Origin: CAYHPY01 sp964358485
GTDB lineage: Bacteria; Elusimicrobiota; Elusimicrobia; UBA1565; UBA9628
Reading direction: 5' to 3'
NCBI GenBank assembly: GCA_964358485.1
Contig: CAYHPY010000058.1
Coordinates: 1-22,755, forward strand
DNA: 22,755 nucleotides
The notes under the pieces: model-generated
Seen by the model: the letters and a program-made list of their open reading frames with translations, nothing else
The model's database searches: none
What the model was told of the DNA's origin: nothing
Shown: positions 7,765-15,235 of the stretch, piece after piece
How positions within the stretch are numbered: the stretch's first letter is position 1
Layout: each line of letters opens with the position of its first letter
Translations under genes and position numbers: made by a program

Positions 7765-7815
7765 CGGGACCAAAAGGCCTACTTTACCGACCTTTATCAA
7801 AAGGAACAATTGAAC

Positions 7816-7873
7816 AATTGGGGACACCCCCCATTTTTACCATCGATGGTAAAAATGGGGGGTGTCCCCAATT
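7816..7873. repeat. 58-bp perfect palindrome (REP-like)
   Basis: The two 29-nt arms are perfectly complementary with no spacer, centred between 7844 and 7845. Each arm has a GGGGACACCCCCC block, then ATTTTTACCATCG. The palindrome overlaps the stop codon (7872-7874) of the Omp85 gene. On either strand it would form a very stable hairpin and could end transcription of the greA-queG-Omp85 operon. G/C blocks joined to an AT stretch resemble REP elements moved by Y1 (RAYT) transposases, but no such transposase is in the window. Confidence 0.9.
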
Positions 7874-9362
7874 AAAAAGAGTAGTTGATGTCGATGAAGG
7901 CTTTCATGCCTTCTTCGCCGAAGCCGAAGTCGATGGAGCCGACGACTTGGGGGCGCGCCACGGCGCGGACGGCCAGGCCGGCCAGGGGGCGGAGGTAGCG
8001 CCCGGAGAGGCGGCCGGGGTTGTCGAAGGCGGTGCCGACGCCCATGAAGGGGTCGATCTCGATCTCCGTGGTGACCCCGGCCAGGGCCACCGAGTACACC
8101 GTGTAGCGGTGCTCGTAGTTGACCACCATCGACCCCCGGTCCACGTAGCGGCCGTCGCCGAAGGCGCGCAGGCTCCCCTTGCCGCCCACGGTGGGCATGA
8201 GCCAGAACGGGGCGTTGGCCAGCTGCTGGTCGTACCGGATTTGGGCGCCGTCGGCGTGCTTGGCGTCCGGGGAGGTCTTGCGAAACCACCGGGCGTCCAT
8301 GCCGTAGCGCTGGAAGTCGAAGGCGCTGCCGAAGCCCCGGATGGAGGTCTCGGAGTACATGTTGAAATAAACGCCGTTGCTGGTGGTGGTTCCGTGGTCG
8401 CGGGTGTCGTAGTCCAGGCGGGTTCCCAGGAGGTTGGTCTGCTGGCGGTGGATGGGGCCGACCCCGGGGAAGAGGTGCCGGAAGGAGGGCAGGTTGGGGG
8501 TGCGGCCGTCCTTCATCAAGGTGGACGCCAGGTTGTTGTAGCCGTGGAGCTTCCAGGAGCTTTCCTTGACGACCGGGACGCCGAAGGAGACCTCGTACTG
8601 GATGGTGTCGTCGATGTAGTTGGCCTCGCCCCCCTGGGGGGAGTCCGGCCCGAAGCCGAAGAAGCGCTTGGCCCCGTCCACGTTGTACTGGACCTTGCCG
8701 TAGGCCTTCCAGTCGTTGCCCAGGAAGTGTTCGTCCTCGTACCGGGCCAGGAGTTCCCGCTCTTCCTGAAGGGAGCCGGCCGCGCGCAGGATCAGGGAGG
8801 AATTGTCCGTGGGGTAGTTGTAGTAGCGGTAGGTGGGGATGCCCTTGAAGATCTTGTTATAGGTCAGCGAGGGGGCGTGGATTTCCTGGATGCGGTCCCC
8901 GCCGCCCTTCTCCTTAAGAACCCAGATGGGCATAAAGCCGATGGTGCTGCCGCGGTTGGGGTCGGTGTCGATGATCGGCAGGCGCACGAGCATTCCGCGC
9001 GGGACGTTCTTGAGCATCCAACGCAGGATCCAAGGGTTCTCGTCTTCCTTCACCGGCGGGGGCAGGGGGGGAGCCGTGGAGGGCACCTCGATCCCCGAGG
9101 AGGGAGGGAGGGCCGAGTAGGAGGGCGGCGTGGGCTCCGGAGGCTTGGCGGTGTCGGTGGTCACCGACACCAATTCCCCCACCGAGGGGATCACGAGGGG
9201 TTTGCGCTTGTCCTGACCCAACCCTAGGAGGTCGTCGGCCGCGGGGGCCTTGAAGGCGACGGGGGTTTCGGGGGGGTTAATGGCTTCCACTCCCTTGAGG
9301 CTCCCGGTTTTTTGAAATTGGGCAGCCAGGGCGATGAGCATCATGGCCATGAAGCCGGTCAT
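7872..9362 (-). CDS. Omp85/BamA-family outer-membrane beta-barrel protein without POTRA domains
   Basis: A 496-residue protein with a hydrophobic N-terminus (residues 3-15, a short signal peptide). A Pro-rich linker (70-105) leads into a beta-barrel of alternating aromatic/polar strands (about 125-496). The C-terminal part matches the Omp85/surface-antigen D15 fold: GTRLDYDTRDHG (313-324), GGKGSLRAFGDGRYVDR (393-409, the position of the family RGF motif) and a terminal Phe as the barrel-insertion signal. No POTRA domains are visible, so it resembles the single-domain Omp85 group rather than BamA itself. Substrate or role is unknown. ATG 9362 follows GGGAGGTGA and interlocks with the queG TGA (ATGA). 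The RAF variant of RGF is unusual. Confidence 0.85.
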   Translation of the reverse strand: MTGFMAMMLIALAAQFQKTGSLKGVEAINPPETPVAFKAPAADDLLGLGQDKRKPLVIPSVGELVSVTTDTAKPPEPTPPSYSALPPSSGIEVPSTAPPLPPPVKEDENPWILRWMLKNVPRGMLVRLPIIDTDPNRGSTIGFMPIWVLKEKGGGDRIQEIHAPSLTYNKIFKGIPTYRYYNYPTDNSSLILRAAGSLQEERELLARYEDEHFLGNDWKAYGKVQYNVDGAKRFFGFGPDSPQGGEANYIDDTIQYEVSFGVPVVKESSWKLHGYNNLASTLMKDGRTPNLPSFRHLFPGVGPIHRQQTNLLGTRLDYDTRDHGTTTSNGVYFNMYSETSIRGFGSAFDFQRYGMDARWFRKTSPDAKHADGAQIRYDQQLANAPFWLMPTVGGKGSLRAFGDGRYVDRGSMVVNYEHRYTVYSVALAGVTTEIEIDPFMGVGTAFDNPGRLSGRYLRPLAGLAVRAVARPQVVGSIDFGFGEEGMKAFIDINYSF

Positions 9363-10396
9363 ACGGTCACCTCCCGCCCGAGCCGGCTAAGGCTCCAGGA
9401 GGCCTGTTCCGCCAAAATCGGATCGGGGTCCGAGCTCCGCGCCTCGAGGGTCTTGAGGTGCCGGGAGTCGCCTGAATTGCCCATGGCCAGAAGGGCGTTG
9501 CGGACCAGGCCCCTCCGGCGGGTCCTTTCCACGGGGGTCGCCCCGAAGCGCTTGCGGAAAGCGGGTCCGTCCAGGGCGGCCAAATCCTCCAAGGGCAGGC
9601 GGCGGTCCTCCACGGCCTGAAAAACCCGGCTGGGGCGGCTGAAGCGGTTCCAGGGGCAGACTTCCTGGCAGACGTCGCAACCCAGCACATGATCCCCGAT
9701 GCCGGGGCGAATCCCCTCGGGAATGGCGCCGCGGTGCTCGATTGTGTAGTAGGCGACGCACTTGGAGGCGTCCAGGACTCGTTCTTGGGGGAAAGCGTCG
9801 GTGGGGCAGGCCTCGATGCACTTGCGGCAGGAGCCGCAATGATCAACCTCCGACTTTTCTGATGTCAATTCCGTGTTTAGGGCGATTCCGGCTATGAAAA
9901 AATAAGACCCCAACTTCGGCGAGATCACCATCGTGTTCTTGCCGATCCAACCCAGCCCCGCGTAGCGGGCGAATAGCCTTTCGAGAAGCGGACTCGAATC
10001 CACGAAAATCTTTCCTTCCGTCCCCGGATTCCGTTCCTTCACCCAGTCAAGTATTTCGTTCAATCTCTTTTTCAGTTCGTCATGGTAGTCCGGCAGAACG
10101 CTATACCTGGCCAACACCCCCGTCCCCGGTCGGGCCGTTTGTACATTTTCTTCCGGCTGAGCGTACGAAAATCCGAGCAGTAAGGCCGACTTGGCCTCCG
10201 GATACCAGCTCCGGACATCCCCTCTGCCGGGCCGGTTGTTTTCCATGTAGCCCATGCCGGCCTGCATGCCCCGGTCCAGCCAGGATTCATAGGCCCGGGC
10301 CTCGGAGATGGGGAAAGCGGAGACGATTCCGGCCAGGTCCGCCCCCTTGGAGGCGGCGAAGGCCTTGAGGTCCTCGGAAAAGGAGGAGGTGGTTAT
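9359..10396 (-). CDS. queG: Epoxyqueuosine reductase, probable ATA start
   Basis: A cobalamin- and Fe-S-dependent enzyme that reduces epoxyqueuosine to queuosine at tRNA position 34. It shows the two [4Fe-4S] motifs CGSCRKCIEACP and CDVCQEVCPWN, plus GLGWIGKNTM. The first ordinary start is ATG 10267, but the frame upstream still reads as QueG N-terminus (DLKAFAASKGADLAGIV, then ISEARAYESWLDRGMQAGMGYM). No ATG, GTG or TTG occurs in that frame back to a stop far inside greA. ATA 10394-10396 interlocks with the greA TAA exactly as other starts here interlock with their neighbours' stops, and GGAG lies 8 nt upstream. I therefore place the start there (345 residues). ATC 10399 is the alternative. 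A sequencing frameshift is possible. Confidence 0.92.
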   Translation of the reverse strand: MTTSSFSEDLKAFAASKGADLAGIVSAFPISEARAYESWLDRGMQAGMGYMENNRPGRGDVRSWYPEAKSALLLGFSYAQPEENVQTARPGTGVLARYSVLPDYHDELKKRLNEILDWVKERNPGTEGKIFVDSSPLLERLFARYAGLGWIGKNTMVISPKLGSYFFIAGIALNTELTSEKSEVDHCGSCRKCIEACPTDAFPQERVLDASKCVAYYTIEHRGAIPEGIRPGIGDHVLGCDVCQEVCPWNRFSRPSRVFQAVEDRRLPLEDLAALDGPAFRKRFGATPVERTRRRGLVRNALLAMGNSGDSRHLKTLEARSSDPDPILAEQASWSLSRLGREVTV

Positions 10397-10863
10397 GATC
10401 CCGGCTCCGTTTTGACGATTTTGTAAACCCGGGATCCCGCGGGAAGCTCCACGGTGGCCTGCTCCCCGATCTTTTTTCCGAGCAGGCCCTGGGCCAACGG
10501 GGAGTACACGGAAATCTTGCCCTCGGCGGGGTCCGACTCGTCCTCCCCGACCAAGGTGTAGGAGAACTCATCGCCGTCCTCCATCTGGAGGGTGACCTTG
10601 ACGCCGATGGCCACCACTCCCGGGGGGGTTTTGATTTCGTCGGTCAGGCGGACTTTCTCGAGTTTGGTGTCGATCAGCGAGATCCGGTTCATTACCTCGC
10701 CCAGGCGTTCTTTGGCGCTGTGGTATTCTGCGTTTTCCTTCAGGTCGCCCTTTTCGCGGGCCTCCCCGATATCGATGGAAAGCTGTTTTTTCATGCCGTG
10801 AAGCTTTTTGAGCTCTTCCTGAAGCTTCGCGACTCCGGCCCGGCTAAGATAGACTTCGCTCAT
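10393..10863 (-). CDS. greA: Transcription elongation factor GreA
   Basis: A 156-residue factor that enters the RNA polymerase secondary channel and stimulates cleavage of backtracked RNA. It has an N-terminal coiled coil (residues 1-75) with the acidic tip GDLKENAEYH (D40 and E43 at the catalytic positions) and a C-terminal FKBP-like domain ending at about 152. Length is typical. It is first in the greA-queG-Omp85 operon. An extended -10 (TGGTATAAT) ends 8 nt before ATG 10863, so the message has at most a one- or two-base leader. Confidence 0.96.
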   Translation of the reverse strand: MSEVYLSRAGVAKLQEELKKLHGMKKQLSIDIGEAREKGDLKENAEYHSAKERLGEVMNRISLIDTKLEKVRLTDEIKTPPGVVAIGVKVTLQMEDGDEFSYTLVGEDESDPAEGKISVYSPLAQGLLGKKIGEQATVELPAGSRVYKIVKTEPGS

Positions 10864-10871
10864 GGTGGGCG

Positions 10872-10880
10872 ATTATACCA
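10872..10880 (-). promoter_or_regulatory. Extended -10 promoter of greA
   Basis: TGGTATAAT on the minus strand, 8 nt before the ATG. It falls between greA and the end of the SDR gene and would start the greA-queG-Omp85 operon. TTGACG occurs only 10 nt upstream, too close to act as a -35. Confidence 0.65.
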
Positions 10881-10889
10881 AAATCCCCG

Positions 10890-11699
10890 TCAATGACCGC
10901 GGGCCAAGGGATGAAATCGCTTCACGACCTGGTGGGTGATCCAGTCCGTGGTTTTAGGGGCGAATTTTAGCAGGCGGAACAGAAAACCCGGGGCGTCCCC
11001 GTAAATGAGCTCGGGGGTCTTTTTGAGCAGGCAGGCCGTGATGGCTTTGGCCACCTGCTCGGCGGATTTCGGCCGGATGAGCCCGGCAAGCTTCTCATCG
11101 TTGATGCTGGCCGCGGCCATAGGGGTGTCCACCGAGCCCGGGCACATGACGGTGAAGGTCACCCCGGTCCGGTAATACTCCCTTCGGAGGGCCTCGGTCA
11201 GCCCGACCAGGGCGAACTTGGAGGCGCAATAGCCGGCCATATAGGGCAGGCCCATGAGGCCCGCGATCGAGGCCACGTTGAGGACATGCCCCGTTCCCCG
11301 GTGCAGCATGTGGGGAAGCACCGTTTGGATGAGGGCGGCGGCGCCCAGGAAATTGGTCCGCATCAGAGCTTCGAGCTCGGCCAGATGCTGGTCGTGAAAA
11401 TGCTCGGTGGCCATGATCCCGGCGTTGTTGATGAGATAATCCACGGCGCCCCAGCGCTCCAGGACCTGTTCCACCGCCTTGCGGCCCTGGGCGGGGTCGG
11501 AGACGTCGCAGGAGATCACCATGGCCTCGGCCTCGGACTTCTCGACCAGGGCGGCCAACTCCTTGAGCTTGTCGGTCCGGCGGGCCGCCAAAGCCAGCCG
11601 GGGCCGGTGGCGCGCCAATTCCAAGGCGGTGGCCCAGCCGATGCCGCTGGAGGCTCCCGTCAGCAGGATGATTTTATCGGTGAGCAAGTCACGCCGCAT
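10890..11699 (-). CDS. Short-chain dehydrogenase/reductase (SDR)
   Basis: A 269-residue classical SDR with the cofactor motif TGASSGIG (14-21), NNAG (91-94), catalytic S144, Y157 and K161 (YCASK) and the PG stretch after it. It is an NAD(P)-dependent oxidoreductase of unknown substrate. The C-terminal region with TTDWITHQVVKRFHP resembles SDRs acting on lipids or long-chain substrates, but this is weak. It overlaps the birA 3' end by 11 bp, so it belongs to the nadC-birA-SDR operon. Confidence 0.9.
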   Translation of the reverse strand: MRRDLLTDKIILLTGASSGIGWATALELARHRPRLALAARRTDKLKELAALVEKSEAEAMVISCDVSDPAQGRKAVEQVLERWGAVDYLINNAGIMATEHFHDQHLAELEALMRTNFLGAAALIQTVLPHMLHRGTGHVLNVASIAGLMGLPYMAGYCASKFALVGLTEALRREYYRTGVTFTVMCPGSVDTPMAAASINDEKLAGLIRPKSAEQVAKAITACLLKKTPELIYGDAPGFLFRLLKFAPKTTDWITHQVVKRFHPLARGH

Positions 11700-12246
11700 G
11701 GGAGGTCTTGTACCATTTGTCGAACTCGGCGAGAAAGGCCCGCAAAACCGTCTCGGGCTCCCATTTTTTCCCGGTGAGGCGCCTTAGGGAGGTGGCGCTT
11801 TTCAGGGCCGGGGGGGCGTTGACGTTGATCCCCACCCCCAGGACCGCCCAGTCGACCGACCGGGAGTCCCCGGCCGCCTCGGCCAGGATGCCGCAAAGCT
11901 TGCGCGGGAGGCCTTTTTCCAGGGCCAAGAGGTCATTGGGGGGTTTGACGAAGGCCTCGACCCCGGCCAAGCGATAAAGCCCCGACCGCGCGGCCTCGGC
12001 CGCGGCGATGCCCAATTGGGCCAGGCGCTCCGGGTGCCAGGCTGGGCGCAAGACCAGAGAGAAATAAAGGCCCCCCAAGGGTGAACTCCAACTCCGGTCC
12101 AGGCGCCCCCGGCCGGAAGTTTGAACCTCGGCCCAGACCAAGGTCCCGGCCGGCGCCCCTTCCCGGGCCAAGGTCTTGGCCACATCCTGGGTGGAGGCGG
12201 TCTTTTCCAGGCGGAGGACCTGGGACACCCCCGGAAAGGGCTTCAA
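11689..12246 (-). CDS. birA: Biotin--[acetyl-CoA-carboxylase] ligase, catalytic domain only
   Basis: A 185-residue protein that activates biotin to biotinyl-AMP and attaches it to carboxylase carrier domains. It has the ligase motif TSGRGRLDRSWSSP (43-56) and GVGINVN. The usual KWPND is KPPND here (101-105), and RKLCGILAE (115-123) follows. There is no N-terminal DNA-binding domain, so it is a group I enzyme that should not repress transcription. It is shorter than most BirA proteins because the C-terminal SH3-like domain is reduced or absent. The TTG start at 12246 interlocks with the nadC TGA (TTGA), so the two are probably translationally coupled. Confidence 0.88.
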   Translation of the reverse strand: MKPFPGVSQVLRLEKTASTQDVAKTLAREGAPAGTLVWAEVQTSGRGRLDRSWSSPLGGLYFSLVLRPAWHPERLAQLGIAAAEAARSGLYRLAGVEAFVKPPNDLLALEKGLPRKLCGILAEAAGDSRSVDWAVLGVGINVNAPPALKSATSLRRLTGKKWEPETVLRAFLAEFDKWYKTSHAA

Positions 12247-13124
12247 GGAATTTCCAGGCTCAGGTCCAGGGCGGGCGCGCTGTGGGTCAGGCGCCCGATG
12301 GAGATCCGGTCGGGCCCCAGCTTGGCCAGGGGGCGGATGGTCTTCAAATTGACGTTCCCCGAGACCTCGATGAGCGTTTTCGGCGCTCGGCTTCGGATCA
12401 TGGCGATGGCCCGCCGCAGAAGGGGGGCCCCCATGTTGTCCAGGAGAATATATTCCGGCCGGGCCTCCACGGCCCGGGCCACCTGCGCCAGGTCGGCGGC
12501 TTCCATCATAATTTCAACGCCGCGATAGCGGCGGCGAAATTCATTTATTCTTTTCGTAGGTTCCGTTCCCGCGTTCCAATGGTTGTCCTTCAGCAAAACC
12601 ATGTCGTACAACCCCATGCGGTGGTTATGCCCCCCGCCGCACCGGACGGCGTATTTTTCCAGGACGCGCCAGGCGGGTAATGTTTTGCGGGTGTCGTAGA
12701 CACCCGCCCTCAATCCGTTGACTTGGTCGACGTAAAGTTTCGTTAAAGTAGCTATTCCAGACAGATGCTGTAGAAAATTTAAAGCCGTTCTCTCCGCCGT
12801 CAATAGATTCCGTCCGCCCGAAACTTTCATCACGGCGTCCCCCGGGCGGACGGTAGAGCCGTCCTTTTTCAGTATCCGAACCGAACAACCGGGAGCGGCG
12901 CGGCGAAAGACCTCGGCGGCGATTTCCGCGCCGCAAATAACGCCGACGGCCTTGGAAACGATCCTTCCGGAAAGAACAATTCCGGCGGGGAGAAATTCCT
13001 TGGTCGTGAGATCTCCCCGCCGGGATAGATCCTCTTTGATCGCCGCCTTGATCAGCGGCATGGCGGCCCGAACGATTTGACGGGAGTTCATCGGCCGCGG
13101 CGACTTCGACTTTAAATTACCCAT
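12243..13124 (-). CDS. nadC: Nicotinate-nucleotide pyrophosphorylase (quinolinate phosphoribosyltransferase)
   Basis: A 293-residue enzyme that joins quinolinate to PRPP, releasing CO2, to form nicotinate mononucleotide in NAD synthesis. It shows ERTALNFLQHLSGIAT (111-126), YDTRKTLPAWRVLEKYAVRC (143-162), GGHNHRMGLYDMVLLKDNH (164-182) and the late motifs LLDNMG and IEVSGNVNL. The true start may be the second Met (residue 12, MNSRQIVRAAM), which fits the usual NadC length better. A TATAAAAT lies 13-15 nt before ATG 13124, directly after the uvrB terminator-like hairpin. It is followed by birA and SDR in one operon. Confidence 0.94.
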   Translation of the reverse strand: MGNLKSKSPRPMNSRQIVRAAMPLIKAAIKEDLSRRGDLTTKEFLPAGIVLSGRIVSKAVGVICGAEIAAEVFRRAAPGCSVRILKKDGSTVRPGDAVMKVSGGRNLLTAERTALNFLQHLSGIATLTKLYVDQVNGLRAGVYDTRKTLPAWRVLEKYAVRCGGGHNHRMGLYDMVLLKDNHWNAGTEPTKRINEFRRRYRGVEIMMEAADLAQVARAVEARPEYILLDNMGAPLLRRAIAMIRSRAPKTLIEVSGNVNLKTIRPLAKLGPDRISIGRLTHSAPALDLSLEIP

Positions 13125-13137
13125 TAATTTGCTCGCT

Positions 13138-13145
13138 ATTTTATA
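13138..13145 (-). promoter_or_regulatory. -10 region (TATAAAAT) of the nadC-birA-SDR operon
   Basis: On the minus strand TATAAAAT lies 13 nt before ATG 13124 and directly downstream of the uvrB hairpin. It would make a short leader of about 6-8 nt, or a longer one if the second Met is used. Confidence 0.5.
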
Positions 13146-13173
13146 TTTTCACTTTCACCGGTGGAAGTGAAAA
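13146..13173. terminator. Hairpin between uvrB and nadC
   Basis: A 28-nt inverted repeat centred on ACCGGT, with 14-nt arms and a single mismatched pair. It starts 15 nt after the uvrB stop. A-runs and T-runs sit on its two outer sides, so it could act as an intrinsic terminator for uvrB. The run after it is short and merges with the nadC -10. An operator role is possible. Confidence 0.55.
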
Positions 13174-13187
13174 GTTTTCCGGTTCCG

Positions 13188-15209
13188 TTACTTCTTCGCC
13201 TGCTTTCGTCCCCTCGGAGCGGCTTGCTTGGACGCCGACATCTCCCTCAATTCAAAAAGCCGGTCCCGCAGCATGGCCGCGGACTCGAAATCCAGATTAT
13301 CCGCCGCCTGGTTCATCTGCTCTTCCAGGTCCTTGAGCAAGGTGGGAACGTCCCGCGCGGCGAAAGCCGCGGAGCTGTCCCGGAGCAAAGACAGGCCCTC
13401 CCGCTTGGCCGCGGTCTGGAACTCCTCCAACTCATGCACCGCCTTGACGATGCTCTTGGGCGTGATCCCGTGCTTTTTATTATGCGCCAACTGCTTCTCG
13501 CGCCGACGCTCCATCTCCGCCAAGGCGCGGGTCATTGAGCCCGTCCGAGTGTCGGCGTAGAACACCACCTCCCCACCCAAATGACGGGCCGCCCGGCCCG
13601 CCACCTGGATCAAAGTAGTTTCCGAGCGCAGAAAGCCCTCATGGTCGGCCCCCAGGATGGCCACCAAGGACACCTCGGGCAGGTCCAGGCCTTCCCGCAG
13701 GAGGTTGATGCCCACCAGGACGTCGAATTTGCCCGTGCGCAGGTCCTGCAGGATCTGGATGCGCTCCAAGGACTCGATGTCCGAATGCAGGTAGCGCACC
13801 CGCATCCCCTTGGAGGATAAGAAGGTGGCCAGATCCTCCGCCGTCTTCTTGGTGAGAGTCGTGACCAGGACCCGCTCCTTGCGGACGGTCCGCTCGCGGA
13901 TGCGGGCCATCAGGTCGTCCAATTGACCCTCGGAGGGATGGACGATCACCGGGGGGTCCACCAGGCCGGTGGGGCGGATCACTTGCTCCACCACCTCGCC
14001 CTTGGCCTGCTTGAGCTCGTACTCGGCGGGCGTGGCGGAGATGAACAAGGTCTGGCCCTTGACGGCCTCGAACTCTTGGAACTTGAGCGGCCGGTTGTCC
14101 AGGGCGGAAGGCAGGCGAAATCCGAAGTCCACCAAGGTCTGCTTGCGGGAGCGGTCGCCTTCGTACATGCCGCGAAATTGGGGGAGGGTGACATGGGACT
14201 CGTCGACGAAGAGCAGGAAGTCCTTCGGGAAAAAGTCCATCAGACAGTAGGGCCGTTCCCCTTCCGGCCGCCCCGAAAGGGGGCGGGAGTAGTTCTCGAT
14301 TCCGTTGCAGAAACCCATCTCCCGGAGCATTTCCATGTCGTACTGAGTCCGTTCTTGGATCCGTTGCGCCTCCAGCGGTTTGTTCTTTTTTTTGAAGTAC
14401 CGGACCCGCTCCTCCATCTCGGCGCGGATGTCCACCAGGGCCCGCTCCAGGTCCGGCCCCTTGGTCACGAAGTGCTTGGCGGGGTAAATCCACTCCCGTT
14501 GCAGGTCCCGGTATTTCTTGCCGGTCAGCGGGTCGAACTCGGAGATGGCGGCCACGGCTTCGTCTCCCAGGACGATGCGGATGCCGGTCTCCATGTAGGC
14601 GGGGTAGACATCCACCACATTGCCCTTGAGGCGGAACTTGCCGCGGGTGAACTCCGTCTCGTTGCGCTCATAATGGATCTTGACCAAAGCCTGGGCCAAC
14701 TCCGTGCGCTCGATCTTGTAGCCGACTTCCAGGGGGATGGAGGACTCCCGGTAATTGTCCGGGGAGCCGATGTTGTAGATGCAGGACACCGAGGCCACCA
14801 CGATCACGTCCCGGCGGGAGAGCAGGGAGCTGGTGCATTTGAGGCGCAGGCGGTCGATGTGTTCGTTGATGGCGGAGTCCTTCTCGATAAAGGTATCCGT
14901 GGAGGGGACGTAGGCCTCGGGCTGGTAGTAGTCGTAGTAGGAGATGAAATACTCCACGGCGTTGTCGGGGAAGAAGGCCTTGAACTCGGCGTAAAGCTGG
15001 GCGGCCAGAACTTTATTGGGGGAGACGACGAGGGTGGGGCGGCCCAGGTTCTGGATGACTTGCGCGGCGGTGTAGGTTTTGCCGGAGCCGGTCACGCCGA
15101 GGAGGACCTGGGCGGGGGCGCCTTCTTTTAAGCGGCGGGTGATGGCTTCGATGGCCGCGGGTTGGTCGCCGGCGGGTTGGAATTTGGACTGGAGGCGGAA
15201 GTCGGGCAC
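13188..15209 (-). CDS. uvrB: UvrABC excinuclease subunit B
   Basis: A 673-residue DNA-damage-verifying helicase-like subunit of nucleotide excision repair. It has Walker A GVTGSGKT (38-45), the damage-probing beta-hairpin region YYDYYQPEAYVPSTDTFIEK (91-110), DESH (336-339), the helicase C-terminal motifs (LVGINLLREGLDLPEVSLVAILGADHEG region) and a UVR domain (about 620-660) that contacts UvrA/UvrC. Length is normal. The GTG start at 15209 has TATAAT 6 nt upstream, so the mRNA is predicted leaderless. The promoter overlaps the one for the divergent SRPBCC gene. Confidence 0.98.
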   Translation of the reverse strand: MPDFRLQSKFQPAGDQPAAIEAITRRLKEGAPAQVLLGVTGSGKTYTAAQVIQNLGRPTLVVSPNKVLAAQLYAEFKAFFPDNAVEYFISYYDYYQPEAYVPSTDTFIEKDSAINEHIDRLRLKCTSSLLSRRDVIVVASVSCIYNIGSPDNYRESSIPLEVGYKIERTELAQALVKIHYERNETEFTRGKFRLKGNVVDVYPAYMETGIRIVLGDEAVAAISEFDPLTGKKYRDLQREWIYPAKHFVTKGPDLERALVDIRAEMEERVRYFKKKNKPLEAQRIQERTQYDMEMLREMGFCNGIENYSRPLSGRPEGERPYCLMDFFPKDFLLFVDESHVTLPQFRGMYEGDRSRKQTLVDFGFRLPSALDNRPLKFQEFEAVKGQTLFISATPAEYELKQAKGEVVEQVIRPTGLVDPPVIVHPSEGQLDDLMARIRERTVRKERVLVTTLTKKTAEDLATFLSSKGMRVRYLHSDIESLERIQILQDLRTGKFDVLVGINLLREGLDLPEVSLVAILGADHEGFLRSETTLIQVAGRAARHLGGEVVFYADTRTGSMTRALAEMERRREKQLAHNKKHGITPKSIVKAVHELEEFQTAAKREGLSLLRDSSAAFAARDVPTLLKDLEEQMNQAADNLDFESAAMLRDRLFELREMSASKQAAPRGRKQAKK

Positions 15210-15215
15210 GGCTTC

Positions 15216-15221
15216 ATTATA
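15216..15221 (-). promoter_or_regulatory. -10 element of uvrB
   Basis: TATAAT ends 6 nt before the uvrB GTG. It lies 1 nt from the TAGAAT of the divergent gene, so the two promoters face opposite ways and overlap. Confidence 0.65.
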
Positions 15222-15222
15222 G

Positions 15223-15228
15223 TAGAAT
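15223..15228 (+). promoter_or_regulatory. -10 element of the SRPBCC gene
   Basis: TAGAAT lies 7 nt before ATG 15236, and its last bases overlap the earlier in-frame ATG at 15227. This favours 15236 as the true, leaderless start. Confidence 0.55.
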
Positions 15229-15235
15229 GGCCCGC

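Noticed and set aside
7658..7815. Possible riboswitch upstream of the membrane-protein gene
   Set aside because: Hairpins are present, but I could not match the conserved core of c-di-GMP, cobalamin or other common riboswitches.
7684..7875. Plus-strand 63-codon ORF over the 58-bp palindrome
   Set aside because: Half of it is translated palindrome; there is no promoter or ribosome-binding site and no recognisable protein features.
7818..9227. Plus-strand 469-codon open frame opposite the Omp85 gene
   Set aside because: It is a Val/Gly/His-rich shadow of the barrel gene, begins inside the palindrome and has no homology-like motif.
13923..15131. Plus-strand 402-codon open frame opposite uvrB
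   Set aside because: uvrB is unmistakable on the other strand; this frame is a compositional shadow.
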